Of a stretch of 64,000 nt of DNA, positions 17,473-25,438 are shown piece after piece (position 1 is the first letter of the stretch; each line of letters opens with the position of its first letter). The DNA comes from Chitinophaga agrisoli (GTDB lineage: Bacteria > Bacteroidota > Bacteroidia > Chitinophagales > Chitinophagaceae). The notes beneath the pieces were generated by a model, which saw only the letters and a list, made by a program, of their open reading frames with translations, did not search any database and had not been told where the DNA came from. The DNA is taken from contig NZ_VUOC01000002.1 of NCBI RefSeq assembly GCF_008386695.1, positions 1,170,481 through 1,234,480 of the forward strand, written 5' to 3'. Both the position numbers and the translations under genes were made by a program.

Positions 17473-18381
17473 ATGAGAGATAAAACAGCGAGAAAACGGG
17501 AAGGGTTTGAAGGGCAACGGCTCATCGTATTGCCTAAAAAGATCAGTACGGATTTTCTGACCAAAGATCCCATTACCCGTCAGATCTATGTTACCGATAT
17601 AGGGTACTATCCTAAGGCCAAAGGGCATTATATGAAACGGGCAACAGGCGTAGGACAGCATATCATCATCTACTGCGTGGAAGGTAGTGGTTGGGTAGAG
17701 ATCAACCGTAAGCGGGTAGAAGTGCTGCCTTCACAGTTCATTACCATTCCCATGAACACCCCGCATATCTATTCCGCTAATGAACAGGATCCATGGACTA
17801 TTTACTGGATCCATTTTAAAGGAGAGCTGGCGGCATATATTGTAGAACTGATCCTGCAGCATGCCAAGAACTATAAGCCATACCTGCCCTATAATGAGCA
17901 TCGCATCAAACTATTTGAAGATATCTATAGTAACCTGGAGCGGGGTTATACAGCAGACAACCTGCGGTATGTGAATATGATCTTCTATCATTTTCTCTCG
18001 TCATTACTGTACGAGGACAAATTCAACTACGTAAAACATCCAGATGAAAAGGATGTGATCGCGGCCACGCTGGACCTGATGCAGCAGCAGATCCATACCC
18101 GTGTTACGCTGAATGAGTTTGCGGAATTTGCCAACCTGTCCGTATCTTATTTCTCCACCATTTTCCGGGAACGTACGGGCTACGCGCCGGTGGAGTACTT
18201 TAACCACCTGAAAATGCAGAAGGCCTGTCAATACCTGTTACTGCCAGACATTACCATTAAAGAGGTAGCCAGCACCCTGGGAATGGATGATCCGTATTAT
18301 TTCTCCCGGATGTTCTCCAAGCTGATGGGCGTATCTCCTAAAGAATACAGGAAAAGGAACAAATCAGGATCTGTTAGCTAG
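17473..18381 (+). CDS. AraC-family transcriptional regulator (sugar-sensing), copy 1
   Basis: 302 residues: an AraC_binding cupin-like domain (about 25-170; IIYCVEGSGWVEINRKRVEV, then PWTIYWIHFKGE) and a double helix-turn-helix (about 200-298; VTLNEFAEFANLSVSYFSTIFRERTG, then ITIKEVASTLGMDDPYYFSRMFSKLMGVSPKEYRK). It reads away from susC across a 180 bp shared promoter region, the common layout for a cytosolic activator of a Bacteroidota polysaccharide locus responding to a released sugar. A paralogue with the same start pattern (GFEGQxL) is encoded at 21044-21943. The last 18 bp overlap the convergent hypothetical gene. Confidence 0.93.
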   Translation: MRDKTARKREGFEGQRLIVLPKKISTDFLTKDPITRQIYVTDIGYYPKAKGHYMKRATGVGQHIIIYCVEGSGWVEINRKRVEVLPSQFITIPMNTPHIYSANEQDPWTIYWIHFKGELAAYIVELILQHAKNYKPYLPYNEHRIKLFEDIYSNLERGYTADNLRYVNMIFYHFLSSLLYEDKFNYVKHPDEKDVIAATLDLMQQQIHTRVTLNEFAEFANLSVSYFSTIFRERTGYAPVEYFNHLKMQKACQYLLLPDITIKEVASTLGMDDPYYFSRMFSKLMGVSPKEYRKRNKSGSVS

Positions 18382-19566
18382 TTGTTGTTCCCATTTTTTG
18401 ACAATAGGGCCGGCCACACCGCAGGCTTCCAGCAGGGCGGTAAATCCGTCTGTCATTGTCCAGTCTACGGCGTATACCATAAATTCATTGCCGGTTGCTA
18501 TCTTCCCATCAAGCTTTCCCGCATTCAGCAAACGGGCTACTTTCCTGAGCATTTCCGTTGCCAGCGCGTAGTCATTGCGTTTTTCCACTTCTGCCATAAA
18601 AGCCGCCATTGGCCGCTCAAAAGGCTGTCCATAGATCATAGCGCCTTCTTTATCCGGATAGGTGATCCAGTCTTCAAACAGGCTGTCTTTAGTAGCTGCC
18701 TCTTCTATCTCTTCCCGTTGCCTTTCCGTGACCATACAAAGATAGGGCGTGTATTGATTGATCTCCTGGTAGTGTAGTTCCAGGGCTGCCAGTGGTTCCC
18801 CTGGCGCGGCTTCTTCTACCGCGCTGATAATATCAGCGGCCATCTGCTGCGCCACCTGGTCTCCCAGCTCTTCCAGCGTAATATTATCAGGTTTCCGCAC
18901 GTACAGGTAGCCAACGTTCTCATCATCATCAAATATGGCCCTTACCTCCTCCAATTCGCCGGCGCCATCATAGCTATATTCTTCCTTTGAGGTCATTTGC
19001 TCATTACCTGGCAGCACCTGCAAACAGTCTGCGCGCTCCAGCCGGTTACCGGACCAGTGATATATTTTGCATTCGCACAGCAGCTCCCGCTCATTCAGGG
19101 CGTTCAGCACAATTTTTTTGTCCGCTCCGCGGAAATCTTCTCCCTCACCACGGTTATCCAGGGTCAATGACTGAAAGGTTTCCTTTCTGCCATCGTTATA
19201 AACAATACGCTGTATACAGGAAGGCAGGCGGGATTGCAGGTTGTACTCGGTATATTCAACCAATTCCGCTGTATAGGTATAATGGCCTTTTATCACTTCC
19301 TTTCCACCGGGCTCCGTCACGGTCAAATAAACAGGGCGGCCGGTAGCATCCATGGCATAGGCGTATACCGAACCGGGGCCAGGGGCCGCCAGTAGCGGGC
19401 CGGCCGGTAAAAATTGTTCCGGGCTGTATTTCTCCAGTTTGAAGCGAAAGTTTTCCGCGTAAATAGTCTTTACAATATTATCCGCTGCCGGCATAGTGGC
19501 GGGCAATGTATCATATGCGGTCAACCATCTGTCCAGCAGGTCCTGCTTCAATTCGTGAAGTGTCAT
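18364..19566 (-). CDS. protein of unknown function, 400 residues
   Basis: I do not recognise a family. The product is acidic, without signal peptide or membrane segment, so probably cytosolic. The N-terminal half has a run of beta-strand-like segments with repeated Tyr-Asn-Asp-Gly patterns (YNDGRKETFQSLTLDN; KIYHWSGNRLERADCL; EYSYDGAGELEEV), loosely like RHS-type strands; the C-terminal half (about 230-400) is helical with conserved-looking Trp residues. It converges on the AraC gene with an 18 bp overlap and follows the outer-membrane barrel gene on the same strand by 66 bp. Coding character is good (uniform codon use, no frameshift). Confidence 0.75.
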   Translation of the reverse strand: MTLHELKQDLLDRWLTAYDTLPATMPAADNIVKTIYAENFRFKLEKYSPEQFLPAGPLLAAPGPGSVYAYAMDATGRPVYLTVTEPGGKEVIKGHYTYTAELVEYTEYNLQSRLPSCIQRIVYNDGRKETFQSLTLDNRGEGEDFRGADKKIVLNALNERELLCECKIYHWSGNRLERADCLQVLPGNEQMTSKEEYSYDGAGELEEVRAIFDDDENVGYLYVRKPDNITLEELGDQVAQQMAADIISAVEEAAPGEPLAALELHYQEINQYTPYLCMVTERQREEIEEAATKDSLFEDWITYPDKEGAMIYGQPFERPMAAFMAEVEKRNDYALATEMLRKVARLLNAGKLDGKIATGNEFMVYAVDWTMTDGFTALLEACGVAGPIVKKWEQQLANRS

Positions 19567-19632
19567 TTGCGTATGTCTTAGTCGCTAAAGATATAAAATC
19601 AGTGCTGCATAGCAAATAACGTTCACTATTAT

Positions 19633-20400
19633 TTAACGGCCAATACGGAAAGCGTATCCGGCTGCTATTACTGCGGCGCCCGTATTATTCTTTCCATTAA
19701 TATCGTTCTTCTGAATATTGATAAACCCGTAGTTACCGCCACCTTCTAAGAATACGCTGCAGCGCTTCCATCTGTAAGCAATACCTATGTGCCCATCTAT
19801 ACCGGCATTGATGGGGCGTATTTCATCCTTGATATCTTCCTTACGGTCAAAAGACTGGGCGCTGGGAAGCATAGGTTGCATATGCGTTTCATCCAGGTAG
19901 ATGTTGCTGGAGCCGCTGGTAATGTTCTTTGCAGATACCCGCAGGCTCACAAAAGGGCCCAGGGCAGCATACAGGTCCCAGGGACCATTGGGAAGAAAGT
20001 GATACTTAGCCAGCACCGGCAACATCAGGTAATTGATCTTAGCCGTGCTTTTATAGTCGGCATATAAGTATTGGGGCGCTGTGCCCGGCGGGAACATGGG
20101 TTGTAATTCCGGCGGTACGGAAAAGGCCTGATTACCGTTTTTCTTACCGCCTTGCGCTGAATACCGCAGTTCCGGCTGTATAGAAAAACGGCTGGTGATA
20201 TGGAACTCCGCGTGTATGGCAATATCCGGTCCTAACCGGGAACCATAACCGCTGTTAATGGGATTTGCGGAAGAACCGGAAGAAAGATTGGGGATGCTAA
20301 GGCCGGCTTTAATACCCAGGTCTATCTGAGCCTGTGCGGTGTGGGGATGTAGCAGCAATAACAATACAGCAAAGCATACCAAAGAAGCGTAATTTTTCAT
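19633..20400 (-). CDS. outer-membrane beta-barrel protein, PorT-like
   Basis: 255 residues with a signal peptide (VLLLLLHPHTAQAQ) followed by IDLGIKAGLSIPNL, the start typical of the OMP_b-brl_2/PorT group. Alternating strands (HITSRFSIQPELRYSAQGGKK; YLMLPVLAKYHF; DLYAALGPFVSLRV; GIAYRWKRCSVFLEGGGNYGF) and a short C-terminal strand ending near YAFRIGR suggest an eight-stranded barrel. Role unknown; such proteins are abundant surface components. It stands inside the glycan locus but carries no glycan-related signature. Confidence 0.85.
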   Translation of the reverse strand: MKNYASLVCFAVLLLLLHPHTAQAQIDLGIKAGLSIPNLSSGSSANPINSGYGSRLGPDIAIHAEFHITSRFSIQPELRYSAQGGKKNGNQAFSVPPELQPMFPPGTAPQYLYADYKSTAKINYLMLPVLAKYHFLPNGPWDLYAALGPFVSLRVSAKNITSGSSNIYLDETHMQPMLPSAQSFDRKEDIKDEIRPINAGIDGHIGIAYRWKRCSVFLEGGGNYGFINIQKNDINGKNNTGAAVIAAGYAFRIGR

Positions 20401-20715
20401 AAGGGTAAACTTTAGTGAGCTGAGGTTAAGTAATATGTATATATAAAGCTACGATTATCCCGGGATTATTCCATGATAGCGGTCAGTAGCCACCGCTTAG
20501 CTTTTTTAGGCCTCATTTTATGATATAGCAGTTACGGGCAAACGCTGTCGTTTAAAAAAACATACCCGATAGCCCGTTATGCTATAAAAAAGTGTCTTTA
20601 CTACAGATGGATCATCATAAAAACGCGCGTTTAACCTGTGCCTTAGCTGTCGCAAAATCCTTATGTTGATCGACCCAGTTGTTTTATCAACCAATGTCTA
20701 AACGGCCGGGGGCAG
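20401..20715. other. intergenic region, possible small RNA locus
   Basis: No protein-coding frame is convincing. The region holds several short inverted repeats (GTTGAT at 20665-20670 with ATCAAC at 20686-20691) and ends in a plus-strand terminator at 20704-20735 that no annotated plus-strand gene needs, so a small plus-strand RNA is possible. A weak relative of the proposed AraC motif (GATGGAT near 20607) is also present. On the minus strand it must hold the promoter of the barrel gene. Confidence 0.35.
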
Positions 20716-20735
20716 TTAGCCCCTGGCCTTTTTAT
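20704..20735 (+). terminator. rho-independent terminator without an obvious gene
   Basis: GGCC-GGGG ... CCCC-GGCC closes a stem and runs directly into TTTTTATT on the plus strand. It overlaps the 3' end of the fuconate dehydratase remnant on the other strand. No plus-strand gene lies between the AraC gene ending at 18381 and this site. Confidence 0.5.
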
Positions 20736-20960
20736 TGAGGTAGGAAAGGTCCAGGGTGTTAATGATCTCCTCTGGCGAAAGATCGATCAGCAGCTTCCAG
20801 AGTGGCAAGCCTCTTTTCTTTGCCCACAGGTCATAACAGGCATTGGTCACAGCGGCCAGCGCCAGGTGCAGCACTATACGGGGTTGCGGTGCACCGCATC
20901 GCTGCCAGTGCCTTCATCCAATGGAAAACGTGCGTCAAACGTGAGGATATCCTTGATCAT
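20716..20960 (-). pseudogene. remnant of an L-fuconate dehydratase (enolase superfamily)
   Basis: From an ATG at 20960 the frame reads MIKDILTFDARFP, then GSDAVHRNP, then a stop. A second frame begins at once with LHLALAAVTNACYDLWAKK, then PLWKLLIDLSPEEI and LSYL before the final stop at 20716. Both pieces match, in order, the N-terminal region of fuconate dehydratases as I recall it (DVRFPTS..GSDAMHxDPDYS, and VHLA.AAV.NA.WDLWAK..GKPVWKLL.DM.PEE). About 80 residues are missing at the join, the frame is shifted, and the catalytic barrel (family length about 440) is absent. The gene lies between two halves of the fucose/galactose locus and downstream of an operator-like motif, so it was once part of it. 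Family assignment from memory, not a search. Confidence 0.75.
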
Positions 20961-21026
20961 GATGTTAGCTTACCAGGGTGAAATTAAAACGATCAGTAAG
21001 CCCGTAAAATGATCAATCCTTTCATT

Positions 21027-21038
21027 ATGATGGATTAT
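21027..21038 (-). promoter_or_regulatory. candidate AraC-type operator before the fuconate dehydratase remnant
   Basis: ATGATGGATTAT lies 67 bp upstream of the dead gene's start, within 6 bp of the stop of the second AraC gene. The identical 12-mer is at 27975-27986 upstream of the GH95 operon and ten of its bases recur upstream of susC. Confidence 0.45.
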
Positions 21039-21043
21039 CCCAT

Positions 21044-21943
21044 TCAACCTTCGCGGCGGCTGGCAGCTTTATACTGCTCCGGCGATACATTCATATGCTT
21101 TTTGAACAACCGGGAGAAATGATAGGGATCATCATACCCAATGGCCTCTGCCACATCCTTCACCTTCAGGTTGTCCTGGTACAGCAGCAGGCAAGCCTTC
21201 TGGATCTTCAGATGTATGAAATAGTCGATAGGCGGCATACCGGTGGCCTTGCGGAACAGCGTGGAGAAATAAGAAGCGGACAAATGGTGCGCGGCGGCCA
21301 TATCCTCTACCGTTAGCTTTTCATGCAGCCGGCTGCGCATGTACAAAATGGTTTGGGTGATAGGATTTTCTACTGCGGCTGCCTGACGTTGCTGGTGTTT
21401 ATCAGGGAATATAAAAGTGGATACAAAATGGTACAGGCAAAAATTAGCATTAATAAGATTATCTGTGCTATAGCCCATAGAAAGGCTTTCATACATATTT
21501 TCCCAGATCTGCAACCCTTTCTCGTTCAGCGGCATATCCTGCGGCCCGTCAAATGGGGCTATGTTCAGGGATGTGTTAAACCCGTCCATATCCTGTCCGC
21601 TGAAATGTACCCAGTAAATAGTCCAGGGGTCTGCCTCATCAGCGCCATAACTCAGGTGCAAGCTGGTAGCAGGGATAATAACATACTGGTTGGGCCCTAC
21701 CGTAAACTGGCGTTTGCCAATACGGTACCAGCCTTTGCCACGCAGGCAGTAGATAAGGATATTATCCTTACAGCCATTTTTACGTAAACGGTAATGTGCT
21801 ATTGCTTTGGGAAAGTACCCGATATGGGTAATATAGATCTGGCTAATGGCCGCATGGCGTTTTGCATGCTGCTGGCATACCGCATCGGGCAAACTGATCA
21901 GTTGCTGCCCTTCAAACCCGTCACGTCGCTTGTGTTTCTCCAT
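21044..21943 (-). CDS. AraC-family transcriptional regulator (sugar-sensing), copy 2
   Basis: 299 residues with an N-terminal cupin-like sensor (LIYCLRGKGWYRIGKRQFTV; DPWTIYWVHFSGQ) and two C-terminal helix-turn-helix motifs (LTVEDMAAAHHLSASYFSTLFRKATG; LKVKDVAEAIGYDDPYHFSRLFKKHMNVSPEQYK). It aligns along its length with the regulator at 17473-18381, including the GFEGQxLI start, so they arose by duplication. It is the last gene of the GH95-GH36-esterase operon (23 bp after the esterase stop) and so would be autoregulated with it. Two diverged sensors may answer to two sugars, for example galactose and fucose; that division is inference. Confidence 0.92.
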   Translation of the reverse strand: MEKHKRRDGFEGQQLISLPDAVCQQHAKRHAAISQIYITHIGYFPKAIAHYRLRKNGCKDNILIYCLRGKGWYRIGKRQFTVGPNQYVIIPATSLHLSYGADEADPWTIYWVHFSGQDMDGFNTSLNIAPFDGPQDMPLNEKGLQIWENMYESLSMGYSTDNLINANFCLYHFVSTFIFPDKHQQRQAAAVENPITQTILYMRSRLHEKLTVEDMAAAHHLSASYFSTLFRKATGMPPIDYFIHLKIQKACLLLYQDNLKVKDVAEAIGYDDPYHFSRLFKKHMNVSPEQYKAASRREG

Positions 21944-21966
21944 ATGCTACCATCGCAGCAGCGAAC

Positions 21967-23166
21967 CTATTTATTCACCAGGAAGTACACGATCCTGCAT
22001 ATATTTTTGGTTGATCCGGTATGGGGCCCGCCTGTCTGCAGTCGCAAAATATGCTTTTCCTGCGTTAATCCGTCGCCCAGCAGCAAATACCAGGGCAGGT
22101 ACAGGTCCTTACTCCATTCCGTATACACGTCTTTTTCTTTCATGGGTTGCCCGTCAATACTATATTGAATAGTACCGGCATCCGGGCCGGAGAGCACGCC
22201 AATACCCACCGCGCGGCCCGTAAAGGTAAATTCCAGGGAGCCGCCGCTGCTATCGGATACTAATACCGGCACGTGTACAAAACCCGGCCGTGTAGCGGTA
22301 TTATCATCCGGCTGCCAGGACTCCACCAGCTGAAAACCATTTTTGTTGGTGGCTTCATGTATATCCGCATAGCTGGCATACTGGTAATTAAAGCTATCTG
22401 CCGGCATAGGCAGCTGTGCAGCTATCAGCTTTGCCGGTACGGGCCTTTTAAATGCGCCATCCAGCAGCTGACGGATGGTATTAAAATACAGCCCCTGGCC
22501 AAAAGGTGAAGGATGCAGGTCCTTAAAATCATCCTGCCAGGTAAACTCACGGGCATTGATACGGTCCGTGATCTCCCGCGCCAGGTTTATAAAGGGCAGG
22601 TGGTATTTACGGGCAATATCCGCATGCACCTGCACTTCTGCCGGTATTTTACCCGCCTTGTAATCCGCCATCTTATCCGGGTCTACAAATGCCATCAGCA
22701 CAATATTGGCATCCGGGTTGGCAGATAACATATGCCTTACAATACCTTCCAGCGCGCGGCGCTGCGTGGTCTCATCCGTGCCATTCACATGGTCATTCAC
22801 GGCAGACTCTATAAACAGCAGGTCCACTTTTCCTTTGTCCAGTACATCCCGCTGAAAACGGAAAGCATGCGGCAGGCTTCCCAAAGAAGGAATGCCTGCC
22901 GCTATAAAATTGAAATTGGTACCCCGGTATGTATCTGATAAATATTTGCATACCATATCCCGCCAGCCCTCCATATGCGTAATGGAGCCGCCCAGGAAGG
23001 CTACAGTGGCCTGCTTATCCTTGCGGATGCAGTACCAGGCATTATCCAGGTTGCCATTGCGTATAATATAGTCCTCACTCTTCAGCGGCGCCGCTACACG
23101 CACCGTTTGCGCACCGGCTGTTAAGCCGCCCAGCATGAACAGGCACAAATAAAACAGTCGTTTCAT
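21967..23166 (-). CDS. secreted SGNH/GDSL-type esterase with C-terminal accessory domain
   Basis: 399 residues with a signal peptide (LCLFMLGGLTAGAQ). The SGNH hydrolase domain spans about 40-250: block I is FLGGSITH with the nucleophile Ser61, block II/III follow at AAGIPSLGS and FIESAVNDH, and block V is DLHPSPFG with the Asp/His pair. Residues about 265-399 form a beta-rich domain like those attached to carbohydrate esterases. It most likely removes acetyl or other acyl groups from the glycan before the glycosidases act. It lies 6 bp after the GH36 gene, so translation is probably coupled. Confidence 0.87.
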   Translation of the reverse strand: MKRLFYLCLFMLGGLTAGAQTVRVAAPLKSEDYIIRNGNLDNAWYCIRKDKQATVAFLGGSITHMEGWRDMVCKYLSDTYRGTNFNFIAAGIPSLGSLPHAFRFQRDVLDKGKVDLLFIESAVNDHVNGTDETTQRRALEGIVRHMLSANPDANIVLMAFVDPDKMADYKAGKIPAEVQVHADIARKYHLPFINLAREITDRINAREFTWQDDFKDLHPSPFGQGLYFNTIRQLLDGAFKRPVPAKLIAAQLPMPADSFNYQYASYADIHEATNKNGFQLVESWQPDDNTATRPGFVHVPVLVSDSSGGSLEFTFTGRAVGIGVLSGPDAGTIQYSIDGQPMKEKDVYTEWSKDLYLPWYLLLGDGLTQEKHILRLQTGGPHTGSTKNICRIVYFLVNK

Positions 23167-23172
23167 TACGGT

Positions 23173-25374
23173 TTATATTTCGTCTATCTGCAAAACTACG
23201 CTGGTCCGGTGTGCATTCACATTCGGATTAAAACCTATTTTCATCAGGAAGTCGCCGGAATAGGTCTTATCTTCCTTAATGCCAGACTTAGTTCCAGGGT
23301 AAAGGTTTACTTCCCTGATCTTATATTTCGCAGCAGGTTTTAATCCTTTCATGCGTATGGGTGCATGGCTGCCTTCCCCATACCGGTTATTGACCAGGTA
23401 ATTAAAGATCACGCCGGAAGATTGTTTTTCATCCAGGTACAGGATAGCAGCTACGCTGCTCTCCCTTGGGTTTGACAAGCGGTATTGCTCGCCCTGCCAG
23501 ATAATGGACTTCACCGCATCGTATGTTTTAATCGCCTGCTGGCAGAACTGCAGATCCGGTGCGCTTAATTTGCTGACTGCAACGTCAAAGCCCAGCTTAC
23601 CCATCATGGCTACATCTGTACGGAACTTCAGCGGTTGTTTGCCCCAGTCTGTTACGTGGTTGGAGCTGCTGATAGCTGGGTAGAAATAAGAATATTCCCA
23701 TTGCATAAAAATACGTTCCATAGGATCTGTATTATCACTGGGCCAATACTCCGTGAAGTATTGCAACGCCGCATAATCCACGCGGCCCCCGCCACCGGAG
23801 CACAACATCATCGGCACTGTTGGGTATTTAGCCCTGATCTTTCCCAGCACCTTATACAATCCGCGCATATACTCAATATAGAAATGCGATTGGTTTTTGA
23901 TAGTAGCGGAATGCGCATTATAGATCACCGCATTGCAGTCCCATTTAATATAGGCCAGCCCGGGGTTCTTTGTGAACAGGCCATCTATGATCCCAAATAC
24001 AAAATCCTGCACCTGTGGGTTGCTAAGGTCCAACACCAGCTGGTTCCTGAAATAATGCTCCTCGCGCGCAGGCTCCCGCACTACCCAATCCTTATGCTTT
24101 TCATAAAGTTCGCTCTTGGGATTCACCATTTCCGGTTCTACCCATATGCCAAACTTAACGCCGTCATTGCCGGCTTCCTTTACCAGCGATGCGATACCGT
24201 TTGGCAGCTTGCTTTTATTCTCCTGCCAGTCGCCCAGACCCGCATGGTCATCATTACGGGGATACTTATTGGCAAACCAGCCATCATCCAGCAGGAACAG
24301 GTCTACGCCTAGTTCCTTGGTCTCCTTTAACAGCTGGAACAGTTTGCTTTCATTAAAATCGAAATAGGTGGATTCCCAGTTGTTCAGCAAGGTAAGCCGC
24401 GTGCCTTTACCATCCAGCAGCTTATAGTTCCTGGCCCAGCGCTGCAGGTTCCTGCTGGCGTTGCCTTTGCCCTTGTCAGAGAATGTATACAGGAAAGCGG
24501 GGGTGGTAAATTCCTCGTTAGGCTGCAGGGTATAGTCAGACGCGTAGTTATTAATGCCGGCAATAATACGCAGGTTATCCTGCGGATCCAGTTCCAGGTC
24601 TACCCGGAAATTGCCGCTGTATTCAAGCGCCCCGTATAACACGCTGCCCTCATCTTCCGTTGCGGGTTTATTCATGGATACCATGAACACAGAAGGCTGG
24701 AAAAGGTTAGCCCTGGTACCCAGCTTTGTATCCAGCGTGTGGATGCCGTGCGTGATCTTAGATTCTTCCGGCTGCATTTCCTTTGCCCAGTCTCCATGGT
24801 ATTGCGTAAGCCAGAAGCCGGCGTCTGCCTTCAGGTGCAGGTTGGCAGAGGCAAATTTGTGCAGCACCACATTCCCTTTTTCTTTATGGCGGATGGTGCT
24901 CCATTGTTCCACCACATCTTCCTTAAAATAGGTTTTGTAGTATAAGGTTACTTCAAGATCGTATACCGGATCTTTCAACACAATGCTCAGCAGGGATACA
25001 TTATCGTCTGTTTTGGTAACCTGGTGACTTACATAACGAAGGTCCAGCGAGTTGTTGCCATCTGCATGCGTAACCGTGATAGCCGGTTCTGCCAGGTTGC
25101 GGGAGCCGGCCGGTGTATAGGCGGCATTCAGCACCTCGGAATAATCATTGCTCTGTTTGTAAACGCCTGGCACAGCATCATATTCCGCGGGATCGGCCAA
25201 CTTTTCCCCAAAATAGATCGTGCTAAGGTCCTTGTGATCATTTACCTGCAATACCAGCGCATTATGCGCTGTTTGCACGGGAATATTGATATGCTGCGCC
25301 TGCGCCCTGGATACCCGTACCTGGGTACCCAACAATACGAGTGATAACGTGGTTAAATATACTTTTACCTGCAT
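23173..25374 (-). CDS. GH36 alpha-galactosidase
   Basis: 733 residues with a signal peptide ending near Ala-Gln at 25-27, so periplasmic. Layout is the GH36 pattern: N-terminal beta-supersandwich, TIM barrel and C-terminal beta domain. Signature motifs are NNWESTYFDF, LFLLDDGWF, KFGIWVEPEMV, YIKWDCN with nucleophile Asp479, CSGGGGRVD, and WPSDNTDP with acid/base Asp547. It cleaves terminal alpha-1,6-linked galactose from oligosaccharides or polymers. It is the middle gene of the GH95-GH36-esterase operon, 64 bp after GH95. With the separate GH-D enzyme of the susC operon, the locus has two probable alpha-galactosidases. Confidence 0.93.
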   Translation of the reverse strand: MQVKVYLTTLSLVLLGTQVRVSRAQAQHINIPVQTAHNALVLQVNDHKDLSTIYFGEKLADPAEYDAVPGVYKQSNDYSEVLNAAYTPAGSRNLAEPAITVTHADGNNSLDLRYVSHQVTKTDDNVSLLSIVLKDPVYDLEVTLYYKTYFKEDVVEQWSTIRHKEKGNVVLHKFASANLHLKADAGFWLTQYHGDWAKEMQPEESKITHGIHTLDTKLGTRANLFQPSVFMVSMNKPATEDEGSVLYGALEYSGNFRVDLELDPQDNLRIIAGINNYASDYTLQPNEEFTTPAFLYTFSDKGKGNASRNLQRWARNYKLLDGKGTRLTLLNNWESTYFDFNESKLFQLLKETKELGVDLFLLDDGWFANKYPRNDDHAGLGDWQENKSKLPNGIASLVKEAGNDGVKFGIWVEPEMVNPKSELYEKHKDWVVREPAREEHYFRNQLVLDLSNPQVQDFVFGIIDGLFTKNPGLAYIKWDCNAVIYNAHSATIKNQSHFYIEYMRGLYKVLGKIRAKYPTVPMMLCSGGGGRVDYAALQYFTEYWPSDNTDPMERIFMQWEYSYFYPAISSSNHVTDWGKQPLKFRTDVAMMGKLGFDVAVSKLSAPDLQFCQQAIKTYDAVKSIIWQGEQYRLSNPRESSVAAILYLDEKQSSGVIFNYLVNNRYGEGSHAPIRMKGLKPAAKYKIREVNLYPGTKSGIKEDKTYSGDFLMKIGFNPNVNAHRTSVVLQIDEI

Positions 25375-25438
25375 GTGTTATTTTATTCCTATCGTAAATA
25401 GTTTAACGGTATCCAATATATATTTTCAGGCGGATATT

